A stretch of 60,416 bases of DNA from Bacillus massilinigeriensis (GCF_900117315.1 NZ_LT630337.1:3884211-3944626), one strand, 5' to 3'; shown: positions 18,203-26,760, counted from the stretch's first letter. Translations and numbers: made by a program. The notes: generated from the sequence alone by a model not told the origin.

Positions 18203-18985
18203 TTACGTGAACAACGAATGCCATACTACATGCAAAAATACATCCCCTAGCATATGGGCAATAATTGCATACTCTAGACCTTTTTTCCAAAATAAATAAC
18301 CAAAGAAGACACCCATCAATCCATTTAATACTATAGCACGAATAAATAATAAACTAGTAATCTCACCAAAGACAGTTGCAGTTGCTGGTAAATGCCCGAG
18401 CCCAAATAATAAGGTCGATACAAGGATCGCAATCCAGTAGATATATTTTGGAATAGGCCTAGACTGCTTCCGATAGGAAATGGAACAAATCCAAACAATT
18501 AAAGATAGAAGGAAAAGACGTAATAATATTTCTTCAACAATACCACCATAAAACATAAGCAATCCTATTTTCCACAGACTTACATTCGGTACTAACTGGG
18601 TTACAAAATGAGGTTGAAATACCTTTACTTCTAGGACTGCAATGATTAATGTTCCTACTGCACTGCCTAAAATTGCAATCATTATCCATTTCAAAGACAA
18701 AGGAACTGTTTTATTTTTATATACTAAACCTCTTAGATAAGAAACATTAAAACCTACACGTCTAGCAAGATGGAGGCCAATAGCTGAAGCAATTAACGTG
18801 TAGAGTGTTACCTGAATGACATTTATTATTGCAGCAATTGTAAAGGAGATATGATAGGTCTCAATCAATATATCTAGTAGCCCTATCTCCTTTTGATAAG
18901 GAATCATTACTACGGCAGCGAAAGCTCCTAAAAGTGTCAACAGTAATATTAATCTTCCATCCTTTTCAGTTAAGTCTTTTTTCAT
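18203..18985 (-). CDS. CPBP-family intramembrane metalloprotease
   Basis: A 260-aa polytopic membrane protein (about 7 helices) with the CPBP/ABI motifs. Motif 1 is GIVEEILLRLFLL (EExxxR-type, Glu-Glu). Motif 2 is FGLGHLPAT (His). Motif 3 is LEYAIIAHMLGDVFLH (His..D). Relatives include Rce1-type prenyl-protein proteases and bacteriocin-immunity proteins. The physiological target is unknown. Its start overlaps the preceding small gene by four bases (ATGA), so the two are co-translated. A decayed paralog lies at 22862-22962. Confidence 0.8.
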   Translation of the reverse strand: MKKDLTEKDGRLILLLTLLGAFAAVVMIPYQKEIGLLDILIETYHISFTIAAIINVIQVTLYTLIASAIGLHLARRVGFNVSYLRGLVYKNKTVPLSLKWIMIAILGSAVGTLIIAVLEVKVFQPHFVTQLVPNVSLWKIGLLMFYGGIVEEILLRLFLLSLIVWICSISYRKQSRPIPKYIYWIAILVSTLLFGLGHLPATATVFGEITSLLFIRAIVLNGLMGVFFGYLFWKKGLEYAIIAHMLGDVFLHVVWHSLFT

Positions 18986-19173
18986 TTCTCATTTTTCCTT
19001 TGTTTAACAAATAATGTTATGGATACAATTAAACAAACAGCTCCAAGTACAGCATTTAATGCTACTTCCCAATCAGTACCAGTGTAGATATTTGAAATGC
19101 TCCCTGTAGCAAATAAAATCGTTAAAATTATCCAGAAAGCAACCTTAAATCTGTTATAATACACACTAAACAT
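18982..19173 (-). CDS. Small two-helix membrane protein upstream of CPBP protease
   Basis: 63 aa, two hydrophobic helices (FWIILTILFATGSIS and VLGAVCLIVSITLFV) and a basic tail KQRKNEK. Translationally coupled to the CPBP protease gene by an ATGA overlap, with GGAGAA before its ATG. Unknown function. It may be a partner or leader of the protease. Confidence 0.6.
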   Translation of the reverse strand: MFSVYYNRFKVAFWIILTILFATGSISNIYTGTDWEVALNAVLGAVCLIVSITLFVKQRKNEK

Positions 19174-19393
19174 TTGAAAATTCTCCTTCTCCTACAATTA
19201 TTTTTGGCTGTTAGCATACTCTTAGAAAGAATTATCAACGTGTACACTCTAAAAAAATGTTATGTTTTTTATGTTGGGTTGCTATTTACTTAATCTTACC
19301 TATCCACTTACTTCTCAAAAAGAGAAAAAATAAGAACATTTATAAATCAAATCACAGATTGTCATTTTTCTCAAAATGGCCTTTTTGTATCGT

Positions 19394-20350
19394 TTAAACA
19401 GCCTCATTCTCTTTCAGTACCTTGTTAATCATAAAACTGTTAAATACATCTGGCTCTTCAAAACAAGCCATGTGCCCCGAATTTTCTAGAATCAAGATGT
19501 TCTTTCTTGGTGCTTTGACTTTTTGATAAAAAGTTTCAACTAGGTCATGGACAATTTTGTCGTGTCGCCCCATGACAAAGTAAACAGGTACATCTAATTC
19601 ATATAAACTCTCAGCTATATTATAAGAACATAATTCCTCCCACAAGTGTTGAGAAGTGAAAGAGAATCCTTTAAAGAAATTTAGTCGATCCCTCATGTTA
19701 AAATGAGAACTTAACAAGTAATGCATATTGATGAACATAGCATTTTTCTTGTAGGTAACTCCACCTATTTTTGTAAGATAGGTTCTTTGCTTTACCAGTC
19801 CATCAATTGATTTATACGAACCATTATTGGGTGCGCCTATTTGCTCTAATTCTAAAATTGCCTTTTTGTCATTCGCTTTAGTGGCATGATTAAAAGTGAA
19901 TTTATAAGAATTTTCTTCCTCTAAGGGTCGATTAATAGGTTGATTAATTCCCACATAAGCCGTGATTACATCTGGATATTTTTCTACAAATAGTATTCCT
20001 AGCAATGCTCCCATCGAGTGACCCATAATATAGACTTTCTTTTTGTTGAAACGTTCTAATAAATGTTGTACTAGTTCATATGCATCAGAGAGTAGTTGTT
20101 GCACATTCATAGTTTGTGGGTCGACGTTTTTGTTATAGGACTTCCCACAGCCTCGCTGATCCCAATTCACAACAAGAAAATGTTTTTCTAATTCTCTATT
20201 ATACTTATGTTGTGCCCCTGTTTGGGGACTTCCTGGGCCACCATGAAAGAATAATAGAATTGGGTTTTCTATACTAGAACCACGAGCAATGTACCATTGT
20301 TCAACATTACCTAATGTAACCTTTTCCATAAATTTCAAAGAGAACACCAA
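19394..20350 (-). CDS. Alpha/beta hydrolase, proline iminopeptidase-like
   Basis: A 318-aa protein with the proline iminopeptidase oxyanion motif HGGPGSPQTG, then VNWDQRGCGKS, the nucleophile elbow GHSMGALLG, the acid in VMGRHDKIV and the His in NSGHMACFEEP. It probably releases N-terminal residues from small peptides or hydrolyses an amide or ester. The substrate is unproven. It lies 127 bp downstream of the FusB-like gene on the same strand, so it may extend that operon. Confidence 0.82.
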   Translation of the reverse strand: MVFSLKFMEKVTLGNVEQWYIARGSSIENPILLFFHGGPGSPQTGAQHKYNRELEKHFLVVNWDQRGCGKSYNKNVDPQTMNVQQLLSDAYELVQHLLERFNKKKVYIMGHSMGALLGILFVEKYPDVITAYVGINQPINRPLEEENSYKFTFNHATKANDKKAILELEQIGAPNNGSYKSIDGLVKQRTYLTKIGGVTYKKNAMFINMHYLLSSHFNMRDRLNFFKGFSFTSQHLWEELCSYNIAESLYELDVPVYFVMGRHDKIVHDLVETFYQKVKAPRKNILILENSGHMACFEEPDVFNSFMINKVLKENEAV

Positions 20351-20476
20351 CTTTCTTTATTATTTAATTTTGTTTACCACAATATTGAGAAAACCCACAC
20401 TGGTGCTTTCACTTGGCTTGAGTTCTAATCACTAGCTGTTCCATACAGTACTACTTCTACTCTTTATCAGGTTTCA

Positions 20477-21118
20477 TCATTTAAGCAAATCCACAAAATT
20501 ATTTAATTTGTCTAAAGATGTCAGATTCTTATTGCATGATTGACTATCATGGCATATATAATTTCCTTTTGTCTTAAAAGTTCCTTGTTCTTTTCCTTTT
20601 TCTTTAACAAGGAACATCCCAACCTCTTTATGACTATTACATATAGAGCAAACCCCTTTTTGATTCGATGGTGTAAATGAACCTTCTATACCGATCAGCT
20701 TACTATCACGATTAATGACGATATACCTTTTATTAGAAGTGGTATCTGTCCAACTTAGATAAGCTATGTCGCGTAAATCTATTTCAGCAAGCGAAGGTAC
20801 CTTTAACTTCTTAGCTTTAGGAAATAGCTTCTTTATTCCCTGCTCTGACACTTCAAAAGGCATGACATAAGGCTTCAATTGTGATAAAAAGGCTTCTGCC
20901 TCTTCTTTATTATCAATTAAAGATATGGGTTGTAATAACTGTGCTTGTTCCTCATCTATTAAAGGAAATAAAACTAAAACTCTTTCTAAAGTCATTGATT
21001 TCAAAGCACTCCTCACACCATCATCATTAGCTGTAGCGTGACCATTAACAAGATTTTGTACTTGTCTTTTTATAAAATTAAATTGATCCGTACGAATAAA
21101 AGATTTCAATTCTATCAC
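20477..21118 (-). CDS. FusB/FusC-family EF-G-binding protein
   Basis: A 213-aa protein with N-terminal helical domain (FIRTDQFNFIKRQV, GHATANDDGVRSAL) and a C-terminal treble-clef zinc finger with Cys in GVCSICNSHKEVG and, later, CHDSQSCNKN. This architecture matches the FusB/Fbp family, which binds elongation factor G and frees it from stalled ribosomes. FusB and FusC give fusidic acid resistance in staphylococci. It lies 32 bp downstream of the pentapeptide-repeat gene and is likely co-transcribed from the TetR-type promoter at 22082. Resistance by this copy is inference. Confidence 0.85.
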   Translation of the reverse strand: MIELKSFIRTDQFNFIKRQVQNLVNGHATANDDGVRSALKSMTLERVLVLFPLIDEEQAQLLQPISLIDNKEEAEAFLSQLKPYVMPFEVSEQGIKKLFPKAKKLKVPSLAEIDLRDIAYLSWTDTTSNKRYIVINRDSKLIGIEGSFTPSNQKGVCSICNSHKEVGMFLVKEKGKEQGTFKTKGNYICHDSQSCNKNLTSLDKLNNFVDLLK

Positions 21119-21150
21119 TCCAATAATTTATTGAACTTGACCTAATTCAT

Positions 21151-21996
21151 CTAAACTAACCAATGTAGTGGCGGAGAAACCGATTTGGGTAATTGGGTCA
21201 TTTTATCACCCTTAGCTGCGTTCACTTGTGCCTGAGTTAGGAAGAAGCTTCCTGTCAAATTTGCCCCACTTAAGTCGGCATCTCTTAAGTCTGAACCAAG
21301 AAAATCACACATTCTTAAATCAGCACCTCTTAGGTTAGCAGCAATTAAATAAGCCCCTCTAAAGCTAATACCTTTTAGATTAGCTCTTTTAAAATTTGCA
21401 CCGATTAAATCAGTGGTCACTCCTTTAGGTTTTAGGTATTTCCCACCCTTTACTTTGGTTCGCACTAATTTGCTTACATCTAGAAGCAAATTACTAATAA
21501 TCATTCGATGCGCAGGCACATCAAATTCTAAGAGGGACGCTCGACTACCATGCGTAACCATTTCCGTTTCTTCGTATATCTGTTGCAATTCATTATATAA
21601 AGGGCGTGCATCCTGTAAGTTTAAAGCCTCCTGTAAGTAATGAAGCATTTCATGAAGTTGCTGCATAATTGGAAATACCCGGAACATTTCATCAGCAATA
21701 TTCGGAGAATCCCTCCAACTTACCCCTTGAAAGGATTCTTGAGAAACCTTTTGACCTGCTCCATAGCATTCATATACCGTACATCCTTTAAAGCCACTAG
21801 TTCTAAGATTTTGGTGAATTTTACACCTATAATTCGATTCAAGGTGTATACAAGGAGTTCCGCCACATTTTTTCATAGCAAAATCGGCAGACTGCGAATA
21901 AGGCAACGCCACACAACACAGAGCAAAGCAATTTTCACAATCTGCTTTTAATTTATGAGGCTTATTGTCTTTGTTTATGAGTTGCTCGGTCAACAC
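21151..21996 (-). CDS. Cys-cluster and pentapeptide-repeat protein
   Basis: A 281-aa two-part protein. Residues 1-75 hold a YkgJ-like cysteine cluster (CENCFALCC, CGGTPC, CKIHQ, GCTVYEC), a probable zinc or iron-sulfur site. Residues about 205-255 are pentapeptide repeats of the A(D/N)LXX type (GANFKRANLKGISFRGAYL, then AANLRGADLRMCDFLGSDL). Pentapeptide proteins of the Qnr/MfpA kind mimic DNA and protect gyrase; others have unknown roles. The combination resembles proteins annotated as oxetanocin-A-resistance-like. First gene after the TetR-type operator at 22056, followed by the FusB-like gene. Confidence 0.78.
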   Translation of the reverse strand: MLTEQLINKDNKPHKLKADCENCFALCCVALPYSQSADFAMKKCGGTPCIHLESNYRCKIHQNLRTSGFKGCTVYECYGAGQKVSQESFQGVSWRDSPNIADEMFRVFPIMQQLHEMLHYLQEALNLQDARPLYNELQQIYEETEMVTHGSRASLLEFDVPAHRMIISNLLLDVSKLVRTKVKGGKYLKPKGVTTDLIGANFKRANLKGISFRGAYLIAANLRGADLRMCDFLGSDLRDADLSGANLTGSFFLTQAQVNAAKGDKMTQLPKSVSPPLHWLV

Positions 21997-22055
21997 TTAC
22001 ACTTCCTTCTATTTTTACATGGGTTTGTAAATTTCCAGTAATAATCTTCTTTAAA

Positions 22056-22071
22056 ACTAACTAACGTTAGT
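22056..22071. promoter_or_regulatory. TetR-type operator palindrome, copy 4
   Basis: ACTAACTAACGTTAGT, one arm mismatch from ACTAACGNNCGTTAGT. It lies between the divergent pentapeptide gene and the TetR gene and so could control both. Confidence 0.75.
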
Positions 22072-22081
22072 ATATAATATT

Positions 22082-22109
22082 ATTATATCCATTCATTAGC
22101 ATATTGCAA
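22082..22109 (-). promoter_or_regulatory. Promoter of the pentapeptide-fusB-like operon
   Basis: Minus strand: TTGCAA (22104-22109), 16 bases, TATAAT (22082-22087), with the operator 10 bp further downstream. The layout is the same as the other two regulated promoters. Confidence 0.72.
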
Positions 22110-22186
22110 TATCTATTCAATATTTAGTACTGTGTATAAATAGAAATCTTTTAGATAAAAGAATGACTAAAATGAGGTGTAGAAGT

Positions 22187-22795
22187 ATGACATTAAGCAC
22201 AAAGGAAAGAATTTTTTATACATCATTGGACCTATTCTCCCGAAGAGGATATAGTGGAGTATCTATACGTGAAATTACTAGAGAAGTAGGGATTAAGGAG
22301 AGCTCCTTATATAATCACTATCGTAGTAAAGATGCTATACTGGAGGATATCTTTACCTTTTTTAGAGATGATTTCTCTAAAACGCTACCACCAATTGAAA
22401 TGTTAGATAATATTTTACAAACTAACTCAGTAGAGGAATTTTTAAAAGCAGGACACAGAAATTTCAAGAAGTATATGGAGAATGAAAACGGGCAAAAAAT
22501 ATGGCGAATTCTTCAAGTAGAGCAATACCGTTCTCCTCTTGCAAGAGAAATAATTATAAACGATTTATTCAAAACAACGATACAATTCCTTGAAATAGTT
22601 TTCACAAAATTAATAGACATGAAAAAGATCCGTCCACTCAATCCAAAAATGTTAGCAATAGAGTATCAATATCCTGTTTTCTCCTTACTAACGGAATATA
22701 ATATTCTAACATTTGATGGGAAGGATACCTCAGAAGTAGAATCCCTTTTAGACCAGCATATTGCTTTCTTTTTAGAAACAATATTAAAAACATAA
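22187..22795 (+). CDS. TetR/AcrR-family transcriptional regulator
   Basis: A 202-aa protein with an N-terminal TetR helix-turn-helix: RIFYTSLDLFSRRGYSGVSI, then ITREVGIKESSLYNHYRSK. A helical ligand-binding domain of about 150 residues follows. It is probably a repressor released by a small ligand. The start at 22187 is set by GAGGTG 7 bases upstream; an ATG at 22163 has no such site. An operator of the 16-bp family lies 116 bp upstream between it and the divergent operon, and three further copies occur in the window, so it is the best candidate master of the regulon. Confidence 0.85.
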   Translation: MTLSTKERIFYTSLDLFSRRGYSGVSIREITREVGIKESSLYNHYRSKDAILEDIFTFFRDDFSKTLPPIEMLDNILQTNSVEEFLKAGHRNFKKYMENENGQKIWRILQVEQYRSPLAREIIINDLFKTTIQFLEIVFTKLIDMKKIRPLNPKMLAIEYQYPVFSLLTEYNILTFDGKDTSEVESLLDQHIAFFLETILKT

Positions 22796-22806
22796 TTCCC
22801 TTAAAA

Positions 22807-22838
22807 AAGCACAGATGATACGCGCGTCATCTGTGCTT
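22807..22838 (+). terminator. Hairpin terminator of the TetR gene
   Basis: AAGCACAGATGA, 8-base loop, TCATCTGTGCTT: a perfect 12-bp stem 11 bp past the stop, with A's before and CTTAT after. It could end transcription from either side. Confidence 0.65.
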
Positions 22839-22861
22839 CTTATGTATGTAATTGTCCTCCT

Positions 22862-22962
22862 ATATTAATATGTAAATAACGATTACCCGTATAGTTATGC
22901 CTCCATAAGATACCGTTGCTGGTAAATCACCCAGTCCAGATTGGAGACTAGATAAAAGGATA
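22862..22962 (-). pseudogene. CPBP protease remnant
   Basis: Minus-strand frame ILLSSLQSGLGDLPATVSYG, then GITIRVIVIYILI. The intact CPBP protein at 18203 reads ILVSTLLFGLGHLPATATVF, then GEIT and IRAIVLN. The catalytic His is changed to Asp and the rest is missing. Confidence 0.65.
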
Positions 22963-23072
22963 GTGTTCCGTTAATTGTCAAAAATATTTAAGTGGGTATT
23001 AGTCGATTTTTGTGTCGGATATGAAAGACCCATTAATAAAAGATCTAGAAAAATAATAGAAAAATAATAAAA

Positions 23073-23339
23073 GCATCAAAAAAATTCTTACAGGAATATG
23101 GAATTAAAAAAATTGGCATTTTCTGATCATACGCCCGTAATCAACAACAAAATACTAGTGATGTGGGTATTCTAATAGAATCTGAGTTGGCACTCGGTTT
23201 AGAATTGTTGTCTATTAAATATTACTTAGAAGATAATTTAGGCCTAAAGGTTGATTTAGCAACTGAAGCAATGATAAAACCGCAATTGCGAGAGCAAATA
23301 CTCAAAGAGATTGTCTACATATGGGATGATAACGAATAA
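23073..23339 (+). pseudogene. Nucleotidyltransferase (MNT-type) remnant
   Basis: The frame reads KKFLQEYGIKKIGIF, stop, SYARNQQQNTSDVGILIES, then ALGLELLSIKYYLEDNLGLK, VDLATEAMIKPQLREQIL and KEIVYIWDDNE. This is a MntA-like minimal nucleotidyltransferase, often paired with a HEPN protein as toxin-antitoxin. The GSxAR glycine codon is a stop (TGA), and the second Asp of the DxD pair is Gly (SDVGIL for SDIDIL). It is therefore inactive. No HEPN partner is seen. The interval 23340-23562 shows nothing else. Confidence 0.7.
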
Positions 23340-23562
23340 AAAGAATGAATAATGATATGACATTCTGATAGGTTTTTACGGGTCTGAGTGTATTTTGAAG
23401 CTAAAAATTATATTTTCTAAAAATACCCGTTTTTGCACGTTAGCCTCCTCTTTCATGAAAATATTGGAATTTTACAATTATCACTAAAGCTTATCGGCAC
23501 ACCGGCAACTTCCGAAAGGAGGGAGGAAAGGACCGAGTATTTTCGATAAAAAATGTTCCTAA

Positions 23563-23745
23563 TCATTTTCCAAACCTTTTAAGAAATCCTTCTGGCTCTT
23601 CTGCTGAATAGGGTGTATGTTTGGATACCTCATCTATTGAATAGCCACTGTCTACCAACCTCTTTACTACTGTTAACATCTCTTGCAGTATTGCCTCATC
23701 GGTTCTGTTATGTTCATCTATTTGAGATTTCTCCCATGTCTTCAC
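23563..23745 (-). CDS. Small hypothetical protein (60 aa)
   Basis: GTG start with GGGAG 8 bases upstream. The C-terminal half LVDSGYSIDEVSKHTPYSAEE resembles the C-terminal helix pair of Rpn/PD-(D/E)XK-type transposase-like proteins and of some HTH modules, so it may be the tail of a larger lost gene. Function unknown. Confidence 0.4.
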   Translation of the reverse strand: MKTWEKSQIDEHNRTDEAILQEMLTVVKRLVDSGYSIDEVSKHTPYSAEEPEGFLKRFGK

Positions 23746-23888
23746 TTGAAAAACTCCCTTTTGGATTAATTAATAAACGCTTATTGAAAATAACCTTCCA
23801 CGTAAATTAAAAGCCCCTCATATACCAATATCCGTTCCTGTTTTAAAGCAGCTCTTAGTTATGAACTAAATCTGACATCTCATCGGGA

Positions 23889-24355
23889 TTATCTGTCTAA
23901 TAATTTACGCAAAGTATCCTCACACGCAAATGCTTGAAAACGCCCTTCTTCCTTGAACTCCCCATTATAAAACTTGTAACGTACAGACCAAATAGAACCT
24001 GTATCGATTACACGAAAAAAATATATAAAGTATTGTTCTTTTTATCGAATTTATGCTCGTGTTCTACCTTGCTATATTTACCGAATTTCAAGACTTCATT
24101 CTCCACGATTTCTAAACATCTTCGCGCCATCTCTGCTTCTTCCAAAGTTTCTAATAACTCTTTTCTTGTTACCGTAGGTAAGCTTTTAACCATGGTTTCT
24201 ATCCCAAGATCAGCCATAAGTAGGTAAAGCATTTTCATTTGTTGTTCGTCAAAGATGCCATTGTTTTCGTATATCTTCAATTTATCTAAGTATTCTTGGT
24301 AGTGTTGACATGAGATCCCTTGTGGCTCTCTACGCGGGATTAGTTCCATTTGCAA
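23889..24355 (-). CDS. Hypothetical protein with frameshift at a T7 run
   Basis: The first frame (24355 to 24008) gives 115 aa ending NNTLYIFFV and stop. Immediately after the coding-strand T7 run (about 24014-24020) another frame continues without stop: RVIDTGSIWSVRYKFYNGE, then FKEEGRFQAFACEDTLRKLL, ending at a TAA at 23889-23891. One extra T would join them into about 155 aa. The continuation looks like real protein, so the gene is either mutated here or uses slippage. The N-terminal part is helical (LETLEEAEMARRCLEIVENE). No family recognised. Confidence 0.5.
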
Positions 24356-24389
24356 CGCCCCTTAATTTTGAATTCTATGTAATAAAAGT

Positions 24390-24539
24390 TTAGTCTTTAT
24401 CAACTTCATTTTGTTGACATATTTCTGTGACTAATTTCCATAAAGCATTATTTTCTTTATCTTTAGGCTCTAATCGCTTACAAAGTCTTTCTACAGCCAA
24501 TTTAACTTCTTCGGACACGCCTTCGTCTTTATCATTCAC
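24390..24539 (-). CDS. Small hypothetical protein (49 aa)
   Basis: GTG start after a G-rich run (GGGGGCC). It encodes NDKDEGVSEEVKLAVERLCK followed by RLEPKDKENNALWKLVTEIC and a short tail. The helical, highly charged composition looks like true protein. It lies 34 bp upstream of the 115-aa gene on the same strand, so the two may be co-transcribed. Function unknown. Confidence 0.45.
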   Translation of the reverse strand: MNDKDEGVSEEVKLAVERLCKRLEPKDKENNALWKLVTEICQQNEVDKD

Positions 24540-24624
24540 TTTTCACGGCCCCCTATATTATTTGACGCAAGAGTTTTCCCATTATCTTATATAATGTAAT
24601 ATTAACATAAAGGGGCGTGATTTG

Positions 24625-24738
24625 ATGCTACGAAAAGAAGTAGAAGAATTCGATGAAGCTTTTCCAGATGGTGTTTTTGCGTTTCCTCCTGATCCTCAGG
24701 AACCCGGGAGTTTTACACCTAATTCAAATAAAAAGTGA
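24625..24738 (+). CDS. Small acidic protein (37 aa) with its own terminator
   Basis: ATG at 24625 after AAAGGGGCGTG. Sequence MLRKEVEEFDEAFPDGVF, then AFPPDPQEPGSFTPNSNKK. It is followed 3 bp after the stop by a perfect hairpin terminator, and it is divergent from the 49-aa gene. It is too short for a family call. The proline-rich tail suggests a flexible peptide. Confidence 0.5.
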   Translation: MLRKEVEEFDEAFPDGVFAFPPDPQEPGSFTPNSNKK

Positions 24739-24741
24739 CTG

Positions 24742-24768
24742 TAAGCCTACGTAGGCTTATATTTTTTT
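24742..24768 (+). terminator. Perfect palindrome terminator
   Basis: TAAGCCTACGTAGGCTTA, an 18-bp perfect palindrome, then TATTTTTTT. It immediately precedes the left end of the IS1634-type element. Confidence 0.8.
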
Positions 24769-24777
24769 GTCAAATAA

Positions 24778-26585
24778 TACACATAAATATTGCGTACTAA
24801 TCCGTACAATGGTACAATTAGAGTATATTTCATGTACGGTGGGGATATTTATGCGTGTCAAAAAAAGTGTTTCTAAAAATTCAACCTCTTATTCAATTAT
24901 TAAAGACGTGTACCGAAACGGAAAAAAATCTTCTAAGGTCGTTGAAGCTTTGGGAAATGATGATGACATTCTAGAAAAACATCCTGGTGTAGATCCATAT
25001 ACGTGGGCAAAAGAATATGCCATGGAATTAACTCAAAAGGAAAAAGAAAGTAGCCAAAAAGTGATTGTCAAATTTAGCCCATTGAAACAGATTGCGTTGG
25101 ATAAACAGAGGCAATTCAATATAGGGTATCTTTTTCTGCAAACGATTTATCACGAGTTAAAATTAGATACAGTTTGTCAGCGGATTTCCCAAAAATATGA
25201 TTTTGATTATGATCTTAATGAAATTCTTTCACGTCTTCTTTTTTTGCGGGTTCTACACCCCACATCCAAAAAAGGAACATTCGAACATGCAAAAGATTTA
25301 CTTGAGCCTTCTCATTTTCGGTCACATCAAATCTATCGAGCATTAGGAGTCCTTGCGGAGCAATCTGACCATATTGAAGAGATGGTTTATAAGAATAGCC
25401 TAAATGTTGTCAATCGTAATACGCAGATTCTCTATTATGACTGTACAAACTTTTTCTTTGAGATAGAAGAATCCGAAGGCATCAAGCAGTATGGCGTTTC
25501 AAAAGAAAACCGTCCCAATCCTATCGTTCAAATGGGACTATTCATGGATGGTTCCGGTCTTCCTTTGGCTTTTAGTATGACACCCGGAAATACAAACGAA
25601 CAAACAACATTGAAACCATTAGAACGTCGCATCCTGAAGGACTTCCATCTTTCAAAATTTGTTGTATGTACAGATGCCGGTCTCTCCTCTAACAGTAATC
25701 GGTTATATAATACCCGAGGAAAACGTGCCTTTGTGACGACACAATCCATTAAAAAGCTTAAGAAATTTCTCAAGGAGTGGGCATTAGATTCCAAAGGATG
25801 GCGAATATCTGGGAGTAATCAAGAAGTAAACTTGGATGATATTCGAAAGCTCGAAAATGACGAACGAATGTATTACAAAGAGCGATGGATAAAAGAAAAT
25901 GATTTGGAACAGAAATTAATTGTTACCTATTCCCCTGTTTATGAGCGATACCAATCGTCCATTCGAGATAATCAAGTCGAGAGAGCGATTAAGAAAATGG
26001 AAAATCCGAACTCATTAAATAAACCCCATCAAAATGATCCTAAAAGGTTCATTAAGGCAACACATGTTACAAACAATGGCGAAATTGCCAACAAAACTCA
26101 AGCAATCCTAAATCAAGAACAGATTGATAATGAAAAAATGTATGATGGATTTTATGCAGTATGTACAAATCTAGAGTCTACTGTTGAGGAAATCATCAAA
26201 ATTAATCATGGAAGATGGGAGATTGAAGAGACGTTTCGTATATTAAAAAGTGAATTTCGATCTCGGCCTGTATATTTACAAAAGGACACCCAAATAAAGG
26301 CACACTTTCTAACCTGCTTCCTATCTCTATTGATTTATCGTATTTTAGAGAAAAAATTAGATGAGCAATTCACATGTCATGAATTAATCAACACGTTGAA
26401 AGAGATGAAAATGTTGGAGACAGATGGGGAAGGATACATACCTACATATACTCGAACAAAGGTTACAGATGCTTTACACGATGCCTTTGGCTTCAGAACT
26501 GATTTTGAAATTGTAACCCAAAAAGAGATGAAAAAAATTTTAAAACAAACAAAAAAGGTAAAATAGTACGCAGTTTTATCTATAA
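24778..26585 (+). mobile_element. IS1634-family insertion sequence
   Basis: A single transposase gene flanked by short imperfect inverted repeats. The left end contains ATAAATATTGCGTACTA (about 24783-24799). The right end, read in reverse complement, contains ATAAAACTGCGTACTA (about 26564-26580) and overlaps the transposase stop codon. Exact outer boundaries and target duplication are not certain. Confidence 0.65.
24851..26566 (+). CDS. IS1634-family transposase
   Basis: A 571-aa DDE transposase from the ATG at 24851, which follows GGTGGGG. An open frame 28 codons longer is unlikely because it would start within the inverted repeat. Catalytic Asp residues are in YYDCTNFFFE and VVCTDAGLSS, and the Glu is in GRWEIEETFRILKSEF. 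The N-terminal segment MRVKKSVSKNSTSYSII, with VEALG, is typical of the family. The gene appears intact and may be active. Confidence 0.88.
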   Translation: MRVKKSVSKNSTSYSIIKDVYRNGKKSSKVVEALGNDDDILEKHPGVDPYTWAKEYAMELTQKEKESSQKVIVKFSPLKQIALDKQRQFNIGYLFLQTIYHELKLDTVCQRISQKYDFDYDLNEILSRLLFLRVLHPTSKKGTFEHAKDLLEPSHFRSHQIYRALGVLAEQSDHIEEMVYKNSLNVVNRNTQILYYDCTNFFFEIEESEGIKQYGVSKENRPNPIVQMGLFMDGSGLPLAFSMTPGNTNEQTTLKPLERRILKDFHLSKFVVCTDAGLSSNSNRLYNTRGKRAFVTTQSIKKLKKFLKEWALDSKGWRISGSNQEVNLDDIRKLENDERMYYKERWIKENDLEQKLIVTYSPVYERYQSSIRDNQVERAIKKMENPNSLNKPHQNDPKRFIKATHVTNNGEIANKTQAILNQEQIDNEKMYDGFYAVCTNLESTVEEIIKINHGRWEIEETFRILKSEFRSRPVYLQKDTQIKAHFLTCFLSLLIYRILEKKLDEQFTCHELINTLKEMKMLETDGEGYIPTYTRTKVTDALHDAFGFRTDFEIVTQKEMKKILKQTKKVK

Positions 26586-26632
26586 AAAAACCGCCAAAAA
26601 CATTGACTTACCAATGGTTTTGGCGGTTTTAA
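26584..26632 (+). terminator. Terminator after the IS transposase
   Basis: AAAAAACCGCCAAAA ... TTTTGGCGGTTTT with a further paired ATTG/CAAT inside. A long stem with a U-tract. It lies just outside or at the right IS end. Confidence 0.65.
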
Positions 26633-26646
26633 GTGTCAAACTTGAG

Positions 26647-26688
26647 ATTAAGAGACTACTGGGGTCAATTCTCCAGTAGTCTCTTAAT
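26647..26688. terminator. Perfect 16-bp inverted repeat, probable bidirectional terminator or element end
   Basis: ATTAAGAGACTACTGG (26647-26662), a 10-base loop, CCAGTAGTCTCTTAAT (26673-26688). It lies 72 bp past the stop of the TnpC-like gene and past the IS, between convergent units. It may terminate both, or be a secondary-structure feature at the recombinase element's end. Confidence 0.55.
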
Positions 26689-26760
26689 AATGTAAATTGG
26701 TGGTTTGTTATATTAAAATATCATTCATATTGAAATTAATATATTGTTCATTAACACAAC

